From: a virus
Direction: 5' to 3' (one strand)
Length of the DNA stretch: 40,483 bases
IMG/VR virus record: IMGVR_UViG_3300022602_002739
Location: 1-40,483 of that record
Every line of letters begins with the position of its first letter. Positions within the stretch are counted from its first letter, which is position 1. The notes beneath the pieces were generated by a model. The model was not told where the DNA came from, made no database searches, and was given only the letters and a program-made list of their open reading frames with translations. A program made the position numbers and the translations under genes. Positions 22,935-30,324 of this stretch are shown here, piece after piece.

Positions 22935-23126
22935 TCTTTTATATGCTTCTAACGCTTTCATCCTAGCTAGAGCTAGTCTAATTTTTACATAATCGGAAAG
23001 TTCTATTTCCTTTTCATGTACAATCTTCCCAAACTCTTTAGCACGCCTGTTACGCCCTAGTACTAGATCGTCATCTACTACTAGAGTGTCTTCGGGATTA
23101 CTTAGCGGCTGGTGCTTTAACTTCAA
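22923..23126 (-). CDS. Small helical unknown protein (start uncertain)
   Basis: The open frame runs further upstream, but that part is the shadow of the secreted peptide gene. The plausible protein is about 55-67 aa: NPEDTLVVDDDLVLGRNRRAKEFGKIVHEKEIELSDYVKIRLALARMKALEAY. It has no ATG; TTG at 23126 is the best conventional start, with no good ribosome-binding site, overlapping the upstream gene by 29 nt in the +1 frame. Translation by reinitiation, or by a frameshift from the upstream gene, is possible. The charged helical sequence looks genuinely coding. Confidence 0.5.
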   Translation of the reverse strand: MKLKHQPLSNPEDTLVVDDDLVLGRNRRAKEFGKIVHEKEIELSDYVKIRLALARMKALEAYKRAHA

Positions 23127-23307
23127 CTTTAGCGTCAGTTTTCTTGTGCTCTTTTGGAGCTTTGCTTTTGACAGGCTTAGTTTCGTTCTTGTTAGGAGCG
23201 GCTGGAGCTGTAACACTTGCGGCTGGCTTAACTTCTGCTTTTGGAGCGTCTGCGGCCATTGCTGACATTGCGAATACTGTGGCTACGATTGCTAATAGTG
23301 ATTTCAT
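23098..23307 (-). CDS. Secreted Ala/Lys/Pro-rich peptide, 69 aa
   Basis: Signal peptide MKSLLAIVATVFAMSAMA, cleaved after AMA, then a low-complexity mature part rich in Ala, Lys, Pro and Glu (DAPKAEVKPAASVTAPAAPNK). An AAAGGAAA ribosome-binding site precedes the ATG. Such peptides in bacteria are periplasmic and disordered; function unknown. Codon choice is GCT/GCA-rich as in the neighbours. Confidence 0.75.
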   Translation of the reverse strand: MKSLLAIVATVFAMSAMAADAPKAEVKPAASVTAPAAPNKNETKPVKSKAPKEHKKTDAKVEVKAPAAK

Positions 23308-23330
23308 TTTAAAGTTTCCTTTTTAGTTGT

Positions 23331-23355
23331 TATGCAGACAACTATTATCTGCATA
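23331..23355 (-). promoter_or_regulatory. Inverted repeat upstream of the secreted peptide gene
   Basis: TATGCAGA and TCTGCATA form a perfect 8-bp inverted repeat separated by 9 nt (CAACTATTA). The spacer contains TAATAG on the minus strand, which could be a -10; the repeat is then positioned as an operator. Followed upstream by an alternating AT tract. Confidence 0.5.
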
Positions 23356-23401
23356 TATATATACAACGCGGTAGCCCAACAAATAGTTGACAAATTTGAG
23401 C

Positions 23402-23425
23402 AAATAAAAAGGGCCCGTAGGCCCT
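23402..23425 (-). terminator. Leftward rho-independent terminator
   Basis: Read leftward: AGGGCC, loop TACG, GGCCCT, then TTTTTATTT. A UNCG-type tetraloop on a GC stem. It closes the two-gene unit 23462-23934. Confidence 0.88.
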
Positions 23426-23461
23426 AGTGAATGTTACGCTATTCTAGCGATAAAGCTATGC

Positions 23462-23728
23462 TTACTTCTTAGTGCCCGTATTGACGAACCCATAGAACTT
23501 TTCAGCCGCCTCCATGATCTTTTCCATTCCTGGAAACTCTGGCATGGCCACTGTGCTAACAACTTGACCTGTTTTCTCATCGCGAGCAACGGACATTTCC
23601 CAGCCCTTGAACTTCATGTGGTATTCTTCCATAACAGCATCTTTGGCCATAGCCAAAACATCTGAACGAATTTCATAGCCGTTTTTCGAGAATTTTACTT
23701 CTGGTAGTTTTGGAGTATAATCGCTCAT
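23462..23728 (-). CDS. Small unknown phage protein, 88 aa
   Basis: Preceded by an AAAGGAG ribosome-binding site. Lysine- and glutamate-rich with a helical middle (DVLAMAKDAVMEEYHMKF), a short beta hairpin (WEMSVARDEKTGQVVSTV) and a C-terminal helix. Follows the 68-aa gene directly with a 1-nt overlap. The pair probably acts together; role unknown. Confidence 0.7.
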   Translation of the reverse strand: MSDYTPKLPEVKFSKNGYEIRSDVLAMAKDAVMEEYHMKFKGWEMSVARDEKTGQVVSTVAMPEFPGMEKIMEAAEKFYGFVNTGTKK

Positions 23729-23934
23729 TATTTTGCTCCTTTGTAAACTGTATCTTTGAAATTAGAAACTAGTGTTTGTGCAAGTGTAAGAGTTGTATCA
23801 ACCCAACCTTGATAAAACTTAGTTTGTGCTTCGATTAAATTGATTAGTTCTTTTTGAACTACTTCGTCTTTAACAAATGTGTTAACGATTACTTTTTTAC
23901 CGCTTTGCACGGCGTCGATGGCTTGATTAAACAT
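23728..23934 (-). CDS. Small helical phasin-like protein, 68 aa
   Basis: AAGGAG ribosome-binding site before the ATG. The product is an amphipathic helix-rich polypeptide (FNQAIDAVQSGKKVIVNTFVKDEVVQKELINLIEAQTKFYQGWVDT), reminiscent of phasin or apolipoprotein-like surface-binding helices; that is a resemblance, not a firm family call. First gene of its unit behind a sigma70-like promoter. Confidence 0.7.
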   Translation of the reverse strand: MFNQAIDAVQSGKKVIVNTFVKDEVVQKELINLIEAQTKFYQGWVDTTLTLAQTLVSNFKDTVYKGAK

Positions 23935-23983
23935 ATTTTTCTCCTTGTGTGTGTATGTTTACAATATCTTGCAACATTGTACT

Positions 23984-24012
23984 ATTATATATGCCTTATT
24001 GAAATAAAGCAA
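23984..24012 (-). promoter_or_regulatory. Leftward sigma70-like promoter
   Basis: Read leftward: TTGCTT (24012-24007), 17-nt spacer, TATAAT (23989-23984). The -35 is inside the end of the GNAT gene. Leader of about 45 nt to the ATG at 23934. Confidence 0.65.
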
Positions 24013-24553
24013 GTGGTTTTGTAATGCGTTTGCTCAAGTAGTCTACTACAGCTAAGTTACTATCTGTGGCTTCACTTACATAAGTAAGCACGTCTGGATG
24101 GTCTAGTTCTATATCTGCTAGCGTTTCGCCTTGATCACTGTGGATATGTATGCCATGTTTTAAACACAGGTGTTTTATAGCAGCATTGGTACTTAAACAT
24201 ACCATACAGCCCTTGAGCTTACCCTGTATGCGGCACCATTGAATAACACGCTTCATAAGCAAGCTACCCATACCTTGTCCTTGATAGCCTTTGAGTACAC
24301 TAAATGCTAACTCAAGTTCTTCTTGGTCAGCTATGTGTCCAATAGCTATAAAGTCTAAGTCGTCGTTTTCAATAGCAAACAAGATATTTTTATCTGGCTC
24401 AGCGGCCCATTTGTCGCAAAGACTATCTAACATTTCGTCTTTGATTTGATAACCAAATCGAAGATATTTGCTAGCGTCATCTAGCGATTTCAAGTGTTTA
24501 CGATACTTAGGGTATTCGTGTGGCAATACCCTGCGAACTGTAGAATACGGCAT
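23996..24553 (-). CDS. GNAT-family N-acetyltransferase
   Basis: 185 aa. The acetyl-CoA-binding motif A is visible: ELAFSVLKGYQGQGMGSLLMKRVIQWC (about 81-107), with Q91-G-Q-G-M-G96 as the pyrophosphate loop. The C-terminal half (CMVCLSTNAAIKHLCLKHG) has the alpha4/beta6 region typical of the fold. The acetyl acceptor is unknown: protein, tRNA, antibiotic or polyamine. The ATG follows the stop of the upstream microprotein by one base (TAACATG), so it is translationally coupled. Last gene of the leftward microprotein operon. Confidence 0.85.
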   Translation of the reverse strand: MPYSTVRRVLPHEYPKYRKHLKSLDDASKYLRFGYQIKDEMLDSLCDKWAAEPDKNILFAIENDDLDFIAIGHIADQEELELAFSVLKGYQGQGMGSLLMKRVIQWCRIQGKLKGCMVCLSTNAAIKHLCLKHGIHIHSDQGETLADIELDHPDVLTYVSEATDSNLAVVDYLSKRITKPLALFQ

Positions 24554-24554
24554 G

Positions 24555-24653
24555 TTACTGTGTTATAAGCAAATAAACTACTATAGCCACTACGGACCAC
24601 ATTGCTATTGTAATACCATATTTTTTTTCAAAATTTGCAATAGCTTTAGTCAT
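24555..24653 (-). CDS. Single-span membrane microprotein, 32 aa
   Basis: Complete ATG-to-TAA frame lying exactly between two other genes. The N-terminus is charged (MTKAIANFEKKYG) and residues 14-31 form a hydrophobic span (ITIAMWSVVAIVVYLLIT). Both its own start and the GNAT start sit in the same junction, TAACATG, arguing for coupled translation rather than chance. Confidence 0.62.
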   Translation of the reverse strand: MTKAIANFEKKYGITIAMWSVVAIVVYLLITQ

Positions 24654-24654
24654 G

Positions 24655-24747
24655 TTACACCCAATGTTGGCCTTTGAGTACAGCTTCAGCGCGAAGTTGT
24701 TGGATAAGTTTAAACGTTTCCCAGCAGTCTTTAAAAAACTGTTTCAT
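24655..24747 (-). CDS. Microprotein, 30 aa
   Basis: Starts in an ATGA overlap with the 55-aa gene and ends one base before the next ATG. Product: MKQFFKDCWETFKLIQQLRA, then EAVLKGQHWV, an amphipathic helix. It recalls short basic helical proteins of the DUF1127 kind, only by look. Its exact fit in the tandem array supports it being real. Confidence 0.58.
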   Translation of the reverse strand: MKQFFKDCWETFKLIQQLRAEAVLKGQHWV

Positions 24748-24911
24748 AATCCGCGCCACCATGAATAACTACCGCGTTTTTGATCATATTCGCGAGCGTA
24801 AAAATCTACTTCAGCTGCATTGGTTGGTTTTTTGCTATTGATATAAGCTTCTAAGCCGCCCATTTGGCTTTCAGTAAAAACCTTTTTGAGTTTTTCTAAT
24901 AGTTTTGTCAT
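24744..24911 (-). CDS. Small DUF3563-like protein, 55 aa
   Basis: A strong AAAAGGAG ribosome-binding site precedes the ATG. An N-terminal helix (MTKLLEKLKKVFTES) is followed by LEAYINSKKPTNAAEVDFYAREYDQKRGSYSWWRGL. The pattern of a short basic helix and then a ...YL/YI...A..D/E..F/L..R.... segment is like DUF3563 small proteins of proteobacteria; tentative. First gene of the leftward operon that ends with the GNAT. Confidence 0.7.
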   Translation of the reverse strand: MTKLLEKLKKVFTESQMGGLEAYINSKKPTNAAEVDFYAREYDQKRGSYSWWRGL

Positions 24912-24944
24912 TGTGTGACTCCTTTTAAGTGTGTGTAATATTCT

Positions 24945-24969
24945 ATTATAGCAGAAACTTGGTGTTTCT
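24945..24969 (-). promoter_or_regulatory. Leftward extended -10 promoter with operator-like repeat
   Basis: Read leftward, TGCTATAAT (-10 at 24950-24945) is an extended -10 with no good -35. Directly upstream is an inverted repeat AGAAAC, TTGGT, GTTTCT (24953-24969), and the 13-mer GTTTCTACTAATA (24964-24976) recurs with one mismatch at 24998-25010. This is a plausible regulator-binding array. No gene is seen in 24970-25038. Confidence 0.6.
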
Positions 24970-25038
24970 ACTAATACTATTTAGCCCTAATATCATGGTT
25001 TCTACTGATATATGAATGTATACCTGCGCTCAACCCAT

Positions 25039-25077
25039 TTGATATAACATAAACTAGGCTGTATAATTCAATAAATA
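25039..25077 (+). promoter_or_regulatory. Tandem sigma70-like and late promoter
   Basis: TTGATA (25039-25044), 17-nt spacer, TATAAT (25062-25067), then the late octamer AATAAATA (25070-25077). The layout parallels the site at 7714-7747. It drives the 85-aa CTS-type gene. Confidence 0.75.
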
Positions 25078-25095
25078 GTGTACAAGAGAAACAAC

Positions 25096-25353
25096 ATGAG
25101 AAAAACAACTCGTAGTATTTTACAAGAACTAAATGATGTTAATCTCAGCAGAGATCCTGAACTCATGATCGAAAGCAGAGGCAGTAATATCATTGCCGGG
25201 GCCATCAATCTCTTAAACATGATTCGTGAAAACTACGATGTAGAAACAGCTGCCGAACTAGAACGCAGATTCATTAATTCAATAAAAAGTTCAGATCCTA
25301 ACAAATTCAAGCGTGGAATCAAGCGTATACAAGAAAGTAAAGGCCAAATATAA
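25096..25353 (+). CDS. Small helical protein with capsid-targeting-like leader, 85 aa
   Basis: I chose the ATG at 25096 over the GTG at 25078, which overlaps the late promoter region; AAGAGAAA precedes it. The leader MRKTTRSILQE, then L, fits the [L/I]xE cleavage rule (LQE). The rest is helical and charged, ending basic (FKRGIKRIQESKGQI), as for other head-packaged candidates. Function unknown. Confidence 0.72.
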   Translation: MRKTTRSILQELNDVNLSRDPELMIESRGSNIIAGAINLLNMIRENYDVETAAELERRFINSIKSSDPNKFKRGIKRIQESKGQI

Positions 25354-25394
25354 TGGCCAAAATACACTGTATCTTCTGACTTTTTTTAGTTCGA

Positions 25395-25402
25395 ACTAAA
25401 TA
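25395..25402 (+). promoter_or_regulatory. T4-type late promoter (ACTAAATA)
   Basis: ACTAAATA followed by C; about 50-nt leader with AGAGGAGAA ribosome-binding site before the ATG at 25453. Confidence 0.7.
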
Positions 25403-25452
25403 CATTACAAGGGCTACAGAGTGTGGCTCGTACCATATAGAGGAGAACTAAA

Positions 25453-26007
25453 ATGGCACAATATTCAGGTAATTTAATCACAGGTGATTCATTAGTAGCG
25501 GCTAACTATCGTCGTGCTATGGCACCATTCAGCAATTTTGGCACACGTCAAATTGCTTTCTTAGCTGTTCAAAACTTAACAGTTAACACAAGTACAACAG
25601 ACAATTCAGTAGCAGTAACTGACGACAGCGGCGATAACGCTTATGTTTACGGTACTGGCGACAACTATGGAATCAATGATTCTAGTTCAAATGTTGTAGT
25701 TCCAGAAGCACAAATCTTCCAAACAGACAGCGCAATTTACAAAGCTATCAGCGGCGTTCAATTGTCAGCTGAAGTTGCTATGGTTGGTAACGTTTCTGTT
25801 AGCTCTACATTGGCAGCTTTTGTAGTTGGTATCTATATCGATACAGCCGCAAGTGCTAATGCTGATGAGCAACACGCTGCACTAGCTAATACTAACGCTC
25901 GTACAATCCAAGCGGCAGTTCGTGCTGCAACTGGTGATAGCGGTGTTACAGTTGAACCAGCATACTTGAATGGTGCTGCATTAACAATTAACGGCGCTGA
26001 GTATTAA
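25453..26007 (+). CDS. Structural-type paralogue 1 of the YxG...NYRR...FGTR family
   Basis: 184 aa. The N-terminus AQYSGNLITGDSLVAANYRRAMAPFSNFGTRQIAFL defines a family shared by four consecutive genes. The remainder is beta-rich, Ala/Ser/Thr/Asn-rich and without Cys, typical for a virion protein. Followed by a terminator and then by the next paralogue's promoter. Strong ribosome-binding site and individual late promoter suggest high expression, for example a head decoration, neck or baseplate-associated protein; the exact role is unknown. Confidence 0.75.
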   Translation: MAQYSGNLITGDSLVAANYRRAMAPFSNFGTRQIAFLAVQNLTVNTSTTDNSVAVTDDSGDNAYVYGTGDNYGINDSSSNVVVPEAQIFQTDSAIYKAISGVQLSAEVAMVGNVSVSSTLAAFVVGIYIDTAASANADEQHAALANTNARTIQAAVRAATGDSGVTVEPAYLNGAALTINGAEY

Positions 26008-26042
26008 TCAATACTAATTCTCAAAGGGATGGGAAGCAAACT

Positions 26043-26064
26043 AGGGCTCTTGGAGTCCTTTTTT
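26043..26064 (+). terminator. Rho-independent terminator
   Basis: AGGGCT, loop CTTGG, AGTCCT (one G-U pair), then TTTTTT. It ends the transcript of paralogue 1. Confidence 0.82.
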
Positions 26065-26073
26065 GTTGGCTGG

Positions 26074-26081
26074 TATAAATA
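26074..26081 (+). promoter_or_regulatory. T4-type late promoter (exact TATAAATA)
   Basis: Exact TATAAATA followed by CT, 10 nt after the preceding terminator; leader about 38 nt to the ATG at 26126 with TAGGAGAG ribosome-binding site. Confidence 0.85.
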
Positions 26082-26125
26082 CTACACAACGATCATATAA
26101 TGTGATCACCTATTAGGAGAGAAAT

Positions 26126-26716
26126 ATGGGAAGATATAATGGCGACCAAGTCGCAAATAATACAACAGTAACAGCTAACTATCGTCGTCAAATCGTGCCA
26201 TTTACACGATTCCAAACACGCCGAATCATTTGGTTGTCTATTGGTGAATTAGCAATTAAAAATGAAGATGGTTCAGTTAACATGGCTTATCTAAATGCTA
26301 TCATCCAAACAATTCAGACACAAGCTGAGATCGCAGTAGTTGGTGCACCTTATCTAGGCAGTGTACACGGTCGTATGACAGTTGGTGTGTTTTTGAATAC
26401 ATTTGACAACGGTGACTTAACAGGCGTTAATGATACTGATCCATACAACTATTTTACAAATACAGCCAGTGGTAACCAAATTGGTTCAGAAGAATTGGTA
26501 ACAGCTATTCAAAATGCTATTAATACTGCTGTTGACTTTACAGTAAGTGGTAGCCAAGAAGATATTACAGTAACTCAAGTTTACATGTATGGCGGTTTTG
26601 GCGGTAACGCTAGCCAAGGCGATACAGGTTGGAGTGATAACCCTAACTATCAAGAATATGAAACAGTAGCAGAATTTGATGCTCAGTCATATTTGAACCC
26701 AACTGACGCACCTTAA
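26126..26716 (+). CDS. Structural-type paralogue 2 of the YxG...NYRR...FGTR family
   Basis: 196 aa. N-terminus GRYNGDQVANNTTVTANYRRQIVPFTRFQTRRIIWLSIG aligns with paralogues 1 and 3; the FGTR motif reads FQTR here. The C-terminal half diverges and ends in a disordered acidic tail (ETVAEFDAQSYLNPTDAP). Own promoter and own terminator, so it can be made at a level different from its relatives. Confidence 0.75.
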   Translation: MGRYNGDQVANNTTVTANYRRQIVPFTRFQTRRIIWLSIGELAIKNEDGSVNMAYLNAIIQTIQTQAEIAVVGAPYLGSVHGRMTVGVFLNTFDNGDLTGVNDTDPYNYFTNTASGNQIGSEELVTAIQNAINTAVDFTVSGSQEDITVTQVYMYGGFGGNASQGDTGWSDNPNYQEYETVAEFDAQSYLNPTDAP

Positions 26717-26737
26717 TTTTTTACTAAATTAGCAATC

Positions 26738-26759
26738 AAGGATCTTAGGATCCTTTTTT
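26738..26759 (+). terminator. Rho-independent terminator
   Basis: AAGGATC, loop TTAG, GATCCTT, then TTTT; 7-bp stem downstream of paralogue 2. Confidence 0.87.
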
Positions 26760-26772
26760 GTTGACTAAGATA

Positions 26773-26780
26773 CATAAATA
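26773..26780 (+). promoter_or_regulatory. T4-type late promoter (CATAAATA)
   Basis: CATAAATA followed by CT, 25 nt before the ATG at 26806, with TTAGGAGA ribosome-binding site. Opens the transcript 26806-30308. Confidence 0.8.
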
Positions 26781-26805
26781 CTTGAAACGCATTTAGGAGA
26801 TAATA

Positions 26806-27708
26806 ATGCCACGATACGCAGGTGATCAAATTTATCAAGGCGGCAGTGAAAACGGTAATGTAACCACAACCGCCCTTAACTACCGCAGAACAGCAGCCAG
26901 CTCAAACTTCGGTACACGTAAACTAGCATGGTACACAGTATGTGTAAACCAAGATTTAGGTGTAGCCGCTAACTATGCTGAAAACAACAGTTTGTACTAT
27001 CAAATGGTTCGAGCCATTCAACAAGGTGATGGTATTGGTGGTATCGATGCCCCTACCGAACACAACGGTGATATCCGTGGCGGTGGCGGTGGTGGAGCAG
27101 AATTGTTCTACGTTGGCCTACCACAAAATTCATCTAGTAGTCCATTGAATCAACAGGATAACTGGTATACAATTAAACCTACAGCTCCTACATCAGCTAT
27201 CGATGTTACATCAGCTAGCGGTGATGGTACTACTGCTACATTGACATTTACTACTGTTCAAGGTGCTGCACCATTTAATGTAGGTGATGCCGTTGAAGTT
27301 CAAAATGTTGGATCTGGTTACGATTGTGTTCTAATTGATCAACACTTTGTTACAGAATGCACAACAACTTATGTCAAATACAACAGTACAGCCACAGCAA
27401 CATTGACTAGTTTAGAAGCTAGTGTGTATGCTGACTTAGGCTATGACTGTTTTACATTTGCCATCGTAGACGATGCAGAACCGTTCTTACCATTAGGTAG
27501 TGGATATTTTGGCGATACAGACTTTTCAGGTGTAGCCGGCGATTATATTTGCTATTGTAATATCAGTATTCAAGGTAACACTGGTTACTGTGCAAGTGCA
27601 TTAAATTTATCAGATGCAATTAGACAAGTACTAGTCGACAACGATCTGAACGGCAGCGATTTCACTTTGTTCAGACTACAAGAAAGCTTCGGCCTACTAC
27701 AATTCTAA
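26806..27708 (+). CDS. Structural-type paralogue 3 of the YxG...NYRR...FGTR family
   Basis: 300 aa. N-terminus PRYAGDQIYQGG...ALNYRRTAASSNFGTRKLAW matches the family. Compared with the 184-196-aa relatives it contains an inserted beta domain around residues 125-205 (SAIDVTSASGDGTTATLTFTTVQGAAPFNVGDAVEVQNV) and a Gly-run GGGGGG near 100. The inserted domain recurs in paralogue 4, so the two form a subgroup. Likely virion component. Confidence 0.75.
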   Translation: MPRYAGDQIYQGGSENGNVTTTALNYRRTAASSNFGTRKLAWYTVCVNQDLGVAANYAENNSLYYQMVRAIQQGDGIGGIDAPTEHNGDIRGGGGGGAELFYVGLPQNSSSSPLNQQDNWYTIKPTAPTSAIDVTSASGDGTTATLTFTTVQGAAPFNVGDAVEVQNVGSGYDCVLIDQHFVTECTTTYVKYNSTATATLTSLEASVYADLGYDCFTFAIVDDAEPFLPLGSGYFGDTDFSGVAGDYICYCNISIQGNTGYCASALNLSDAIRQVLVDNDLNGSDFTLFRLQESFGLLQF

Positions 27709-27717
27709 GGAACAATC

Positions 27718-28536
27718 ATGCCACAATACGCAGGTAATTTATACGATCAAAGCAACGCAAGCGAAGTTGCTGTAAACACTCAAAAAGCTAGTCCAAGCAG
27801 CTTGTTTGGCACAAGAAATCTAAAGTTTTTTACCTTTAGCATTTTTTATAATCTATACACTAATCAAAATGATTTCGGCGACGGTTCTATTAGTGTAACA
27901 GGCGGCACAGCTGATGGTAAGCAAGTAACTTATACGTTTGCTCCACAAGCTAGTGTTCCTTACGCTGTCGGCGACACAATCTTTGTTTATGACATGGACC
28001 ACGGACAGTACAATGGCGAGTATACTGTTGTGGCCAGTACTAACAGCAGTGTTACTGTTGATTGGTACGCAACTGGCAACACAGTAACTGGTGGAAATAT
28101 TGTACGTGTTGCTTACAACGACGCTGATAGTTTTTATTCTTACATTGTTCGTGCTATACAAAAAGTAGCAGAAGTTTATTATCTCAGTGCTCCAACTTGG
28201 AAAGATGCATTCTACACTGAAACTAATGATTTTGGTAACTTTGTATTTGGTATTAGTGACGAGTTAACAGCATACGATGTAGACTTTTCAAACGATAATA
28301 GCGATGGTGGCCACACTTATCCAACAGGCTTTGGCGCCGGTGAAGGAGCTCCAGGAGCAACACCAACAGACTTAGCCAGTGCATTACAAAATGCCTTTGA
28401 CGCAATAGGCGGCTGGGGCGGCAACGGTGACGGATGGAGTATTGCCGTGTGTGATGACCTTGGATGGGGATTTGCTCCAGGACGACTAGCAGGCGAATCT
28501 ACAGGTTACAGTCTTGTAAGTCCAAATAATCTATAA
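27718..28536 (+). CDS. Structural-type paralogue 4 of the YxG...FGTR family
   Basis: 272 aa. N-terminus PQYAGNLYDQSNASEVAVNTQKASPSSLFGTRNLKFF keeps the YAGN and FGTR ends but lacks the NYRR core. It carries the inserted domain seen in paralogue 3 (GGTADGKQVTYTFAPQASVPYAVGDTIFVYD). Starts 9 nt after paralogue 3 with an AAGGA ribosome-binding site; no separate promoter. Confidence 0.74.
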   Translation: MPQYAGNLYDQSNASEVAVNTQKASPSSLFGTRNLKFFTFSIFYNLYTNQNDFGDGSISVTGGTADGKQVTYTFAPQASVPYAVGDTIFVYDMDHGQYNGEYTVVASTNSSVTVDWYATGNTVTGGNIVRVAYNDADSFYSYIVRAIQKVAEVYYLSAPTWKDAFYTETNDFGNFVFGISDELTAYDVDFSNDNSDGGHTYPTGFGAGEGAPGATPTDLASALQNAFDAIGGWGGNGDGWSIAVCDDLGWGFAPGRLAGESTGYSLVSPNNL

Positions 28537-28551
28537 TTAAGGAAGAATAAA

Positions 28552-28746
28552 ATGGCAAGAACACCAACACCAAGTAGCATTACACTAGCCCGTGCTACAG
28601 CACAGGCTAAACTAGACACTATGAAAGAAAAAAACGCTGCAATTCGCGCACAGATGGGGTTAACTGGTAACCAACTGTTAAAAGTAAAACCTTTAAGTGC
28701 TGAGCGTAAAGCATCGATTGCAAATTCAAAATACGGTAAAAAATAA
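28552..28746 (+). CDS. Small basic helical protein, 64 aa
   Basis: AAGGAAG ribosome-binding site. Lys/Ala-rich helices (ITLARATAQAKLDTMKEKNAAIRAQMG) and a basic tail (SIANSKYGKK). It lies between paralogue 4 and the subtilisin gene and overlaps the latter by 1 nt; it may be a partner or inhibitor of the protease or a DNA-condensing head peptide. No family recognised. Confidence 0.68.
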   Translation: MARTPTPSSITLARATAQAKLDTMKEKNAAIRAQMGLTGNQLLKVKPLSAERKASIANSKYGKK

Positions 28747-30308
28747 TGCAAGAATACGTCATTGTCGCTAAGAGCGAAGCAGATATTGACAGCTTACACG
28801 CTGAGTTAGTTGCAAATGGAACTGAGGTTGCTGATCTTGTTCCATTGAACGAACTTATGTATCACTACATGCTAGAAGACGATGAAGCGGCTGAAATCGC
28901 TCAAGATCCTCGTGTAGAACACATACATAAAAAACTACCAGATCGCACGATCCGTTTGCACACAGTTGCACCTGATGTAGTAGAAACTCCCCGTGCTTAC
29001 AACAACACAGCTGGCAACTTTGCTCGTCGTGCTACCAATCCAGACTTTTACAATGTAAACTGGGGACTTCGTCGTGCTACACAATCAACTACAGAAAGCG
29101 CACCAGGTGCTACCTATGCAGCTGATCGTGATGGCACTGGTGTTGACATTGTGATCATGGACGATGGCGTACAATCAGGACATCCGGAGTTTGGTGCAAG
29201 ACTACAAACTGGGTTTGATTGGTATGCTGGCGCTGGAGTTGCAGGCACAATGCCCACAGGTTTTTATGACTACAGCATCTATGGTGAAGCCGAACACGGA
29301 ACGCATGTGGCCGGCATAGCCGCAGGCCGAACCTATGGTGCTGCAAAAGGTGCAAACATTTACAGTCTGCGCATATTCGATAATACCACCAGTGGCCCTG
29401 CAAAGAGCTTTGATGCTTATACAGCATTTGATTTACTTCGTGCTTGGCACATTAGAAAAAACACAGCTGGACCACACTACACAGGTCGCCCAACAATAGT
29501 TAACATGAGTTGGGGTTATGTTTGGTACTACAGTGATAATCCAAATCGTCCTAGCCAAAAGGTTATCAACAAGATTAGTTACGAAGGCACTACTACCAAC
29601 TACGCCAGTTATACACAATATTTGTCTAGTAAAGGCATGGTGGGTCCTGATCACTGTATTGTTGATCCAGCTACTGAAACTCGTATTGCTCAAGGCCAAG
29701 CAGCTGGTATTGTTTATGTAGCAGCCGCTGGTAACTATGGACACAAGATCGATGTAAGCGGTGGAGCAGACTATAATAACTATTACACACTACCATTTAA
29801 CAACACAATTACTACAGCTAATACACCAATTTATTATCATAGAGGCGGAAGTCCTAGTGGTACTATTCGGGTAAGTGCTAGTGACAGTGCAACAGTTCGT
29901 AGTGGAAATAGCTATCTAGAACAATTGGCCTATTACAGCGAGCGTGGTCCAGGCTGTGATATTATCAGTCCAGGAACTGATATCACATCAAGCACTAGCA
30001 ATGTAAGCAGCTTTAGTCCTTTCCAATATGTGTTTGGTACACAACAACAAAATACATATAATGCTTGTAAGATAGCTGGAACCAGTATGGCAACCCCTCA
30101 AGTAACAGGCGTTGTTGCGTTGTACTTACAGGCCAATCCCTCAGCTACTCCGGCGGCTGTAAAAACTTGGTTACTGGGACAAGCTAAGACTAATCAAGTG
30201 TACAATCCAACTTCAAGTACTAACGCATGGAGCAACAGTACAGCACTATTAGGTGCGCCTAATAAGTATTTGTACAATCCATATCACGGTGGATACGCTG
30301 GAGCATAA
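28746..30308 (+). CDS. Subtilisin-like serine protease (S8)
   Basis: 520 aa. The full catalytic set is present: D139 in IVIMDDGV, H184 in EHGTHVAG, the oxyanion N330 in VAAAGN and S447 in GTSMATPQV. Residues 1-63 (QEYVIVAKSEADIDSLHAEL...) resemble an I9-type inhibitor propeptide, so self-cleavage may activate it. There is no signal peptide, and no C-terminal sorting element is seen. It ends the transcript of the structural-type paralogues, which suggests a virion-associated protease that processes structural proteins or host surface proteins during adsorption. Phage S8 proteases are uncommon; the catalytic assignment itself is firm. Confidence 0.93.
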   Translation: MQEYVIVAKSEADIDSLHAELVANGTEVADLVPLNELMYHYMLEDDEAAEIAQDPRVEHIHKKLPDRTIRLHTVAPDVVETPRAYNNTAGNFARRATNPDFYNVNWGLRRATQSTTESAPGATYAADRDGTGVDIVIMDDGVQSGHPEFGARLQTGFDWYAGAGVAGTMPTGFYDYSIYGEAEHGTHVAGIAAGRTYGAAKGANIYSLRIFDNTTSGPAKSFDAYTAFDLLRAWHIRKNTAGPHYTGRPTIVNMSWGYVWYYSDNPNRPSQKVINKISYEGTTTNYASYTQYLSSKGMVGPDHCIVDPATETRIAQGQAAGIVYVAAAGNYGHKIDVSGGADYNNYYTLPFNNTITTANTPIYYHRGGSPSGTIRVSASDSATVRSGNSYLEQLAYYSERGPGCDIISPGTDITSSTSNVSSFSPFQYVFGTQQQNTYNACKIAGTSMATPQVTGVVALYLQANPSATPAAVKTWLLGQAKTNQVYNPTSSTNAWSNSTALLGAPNKYLYNPYHGGYAGA

Positions 30309-30324
30309 TACATACTACTAAATC

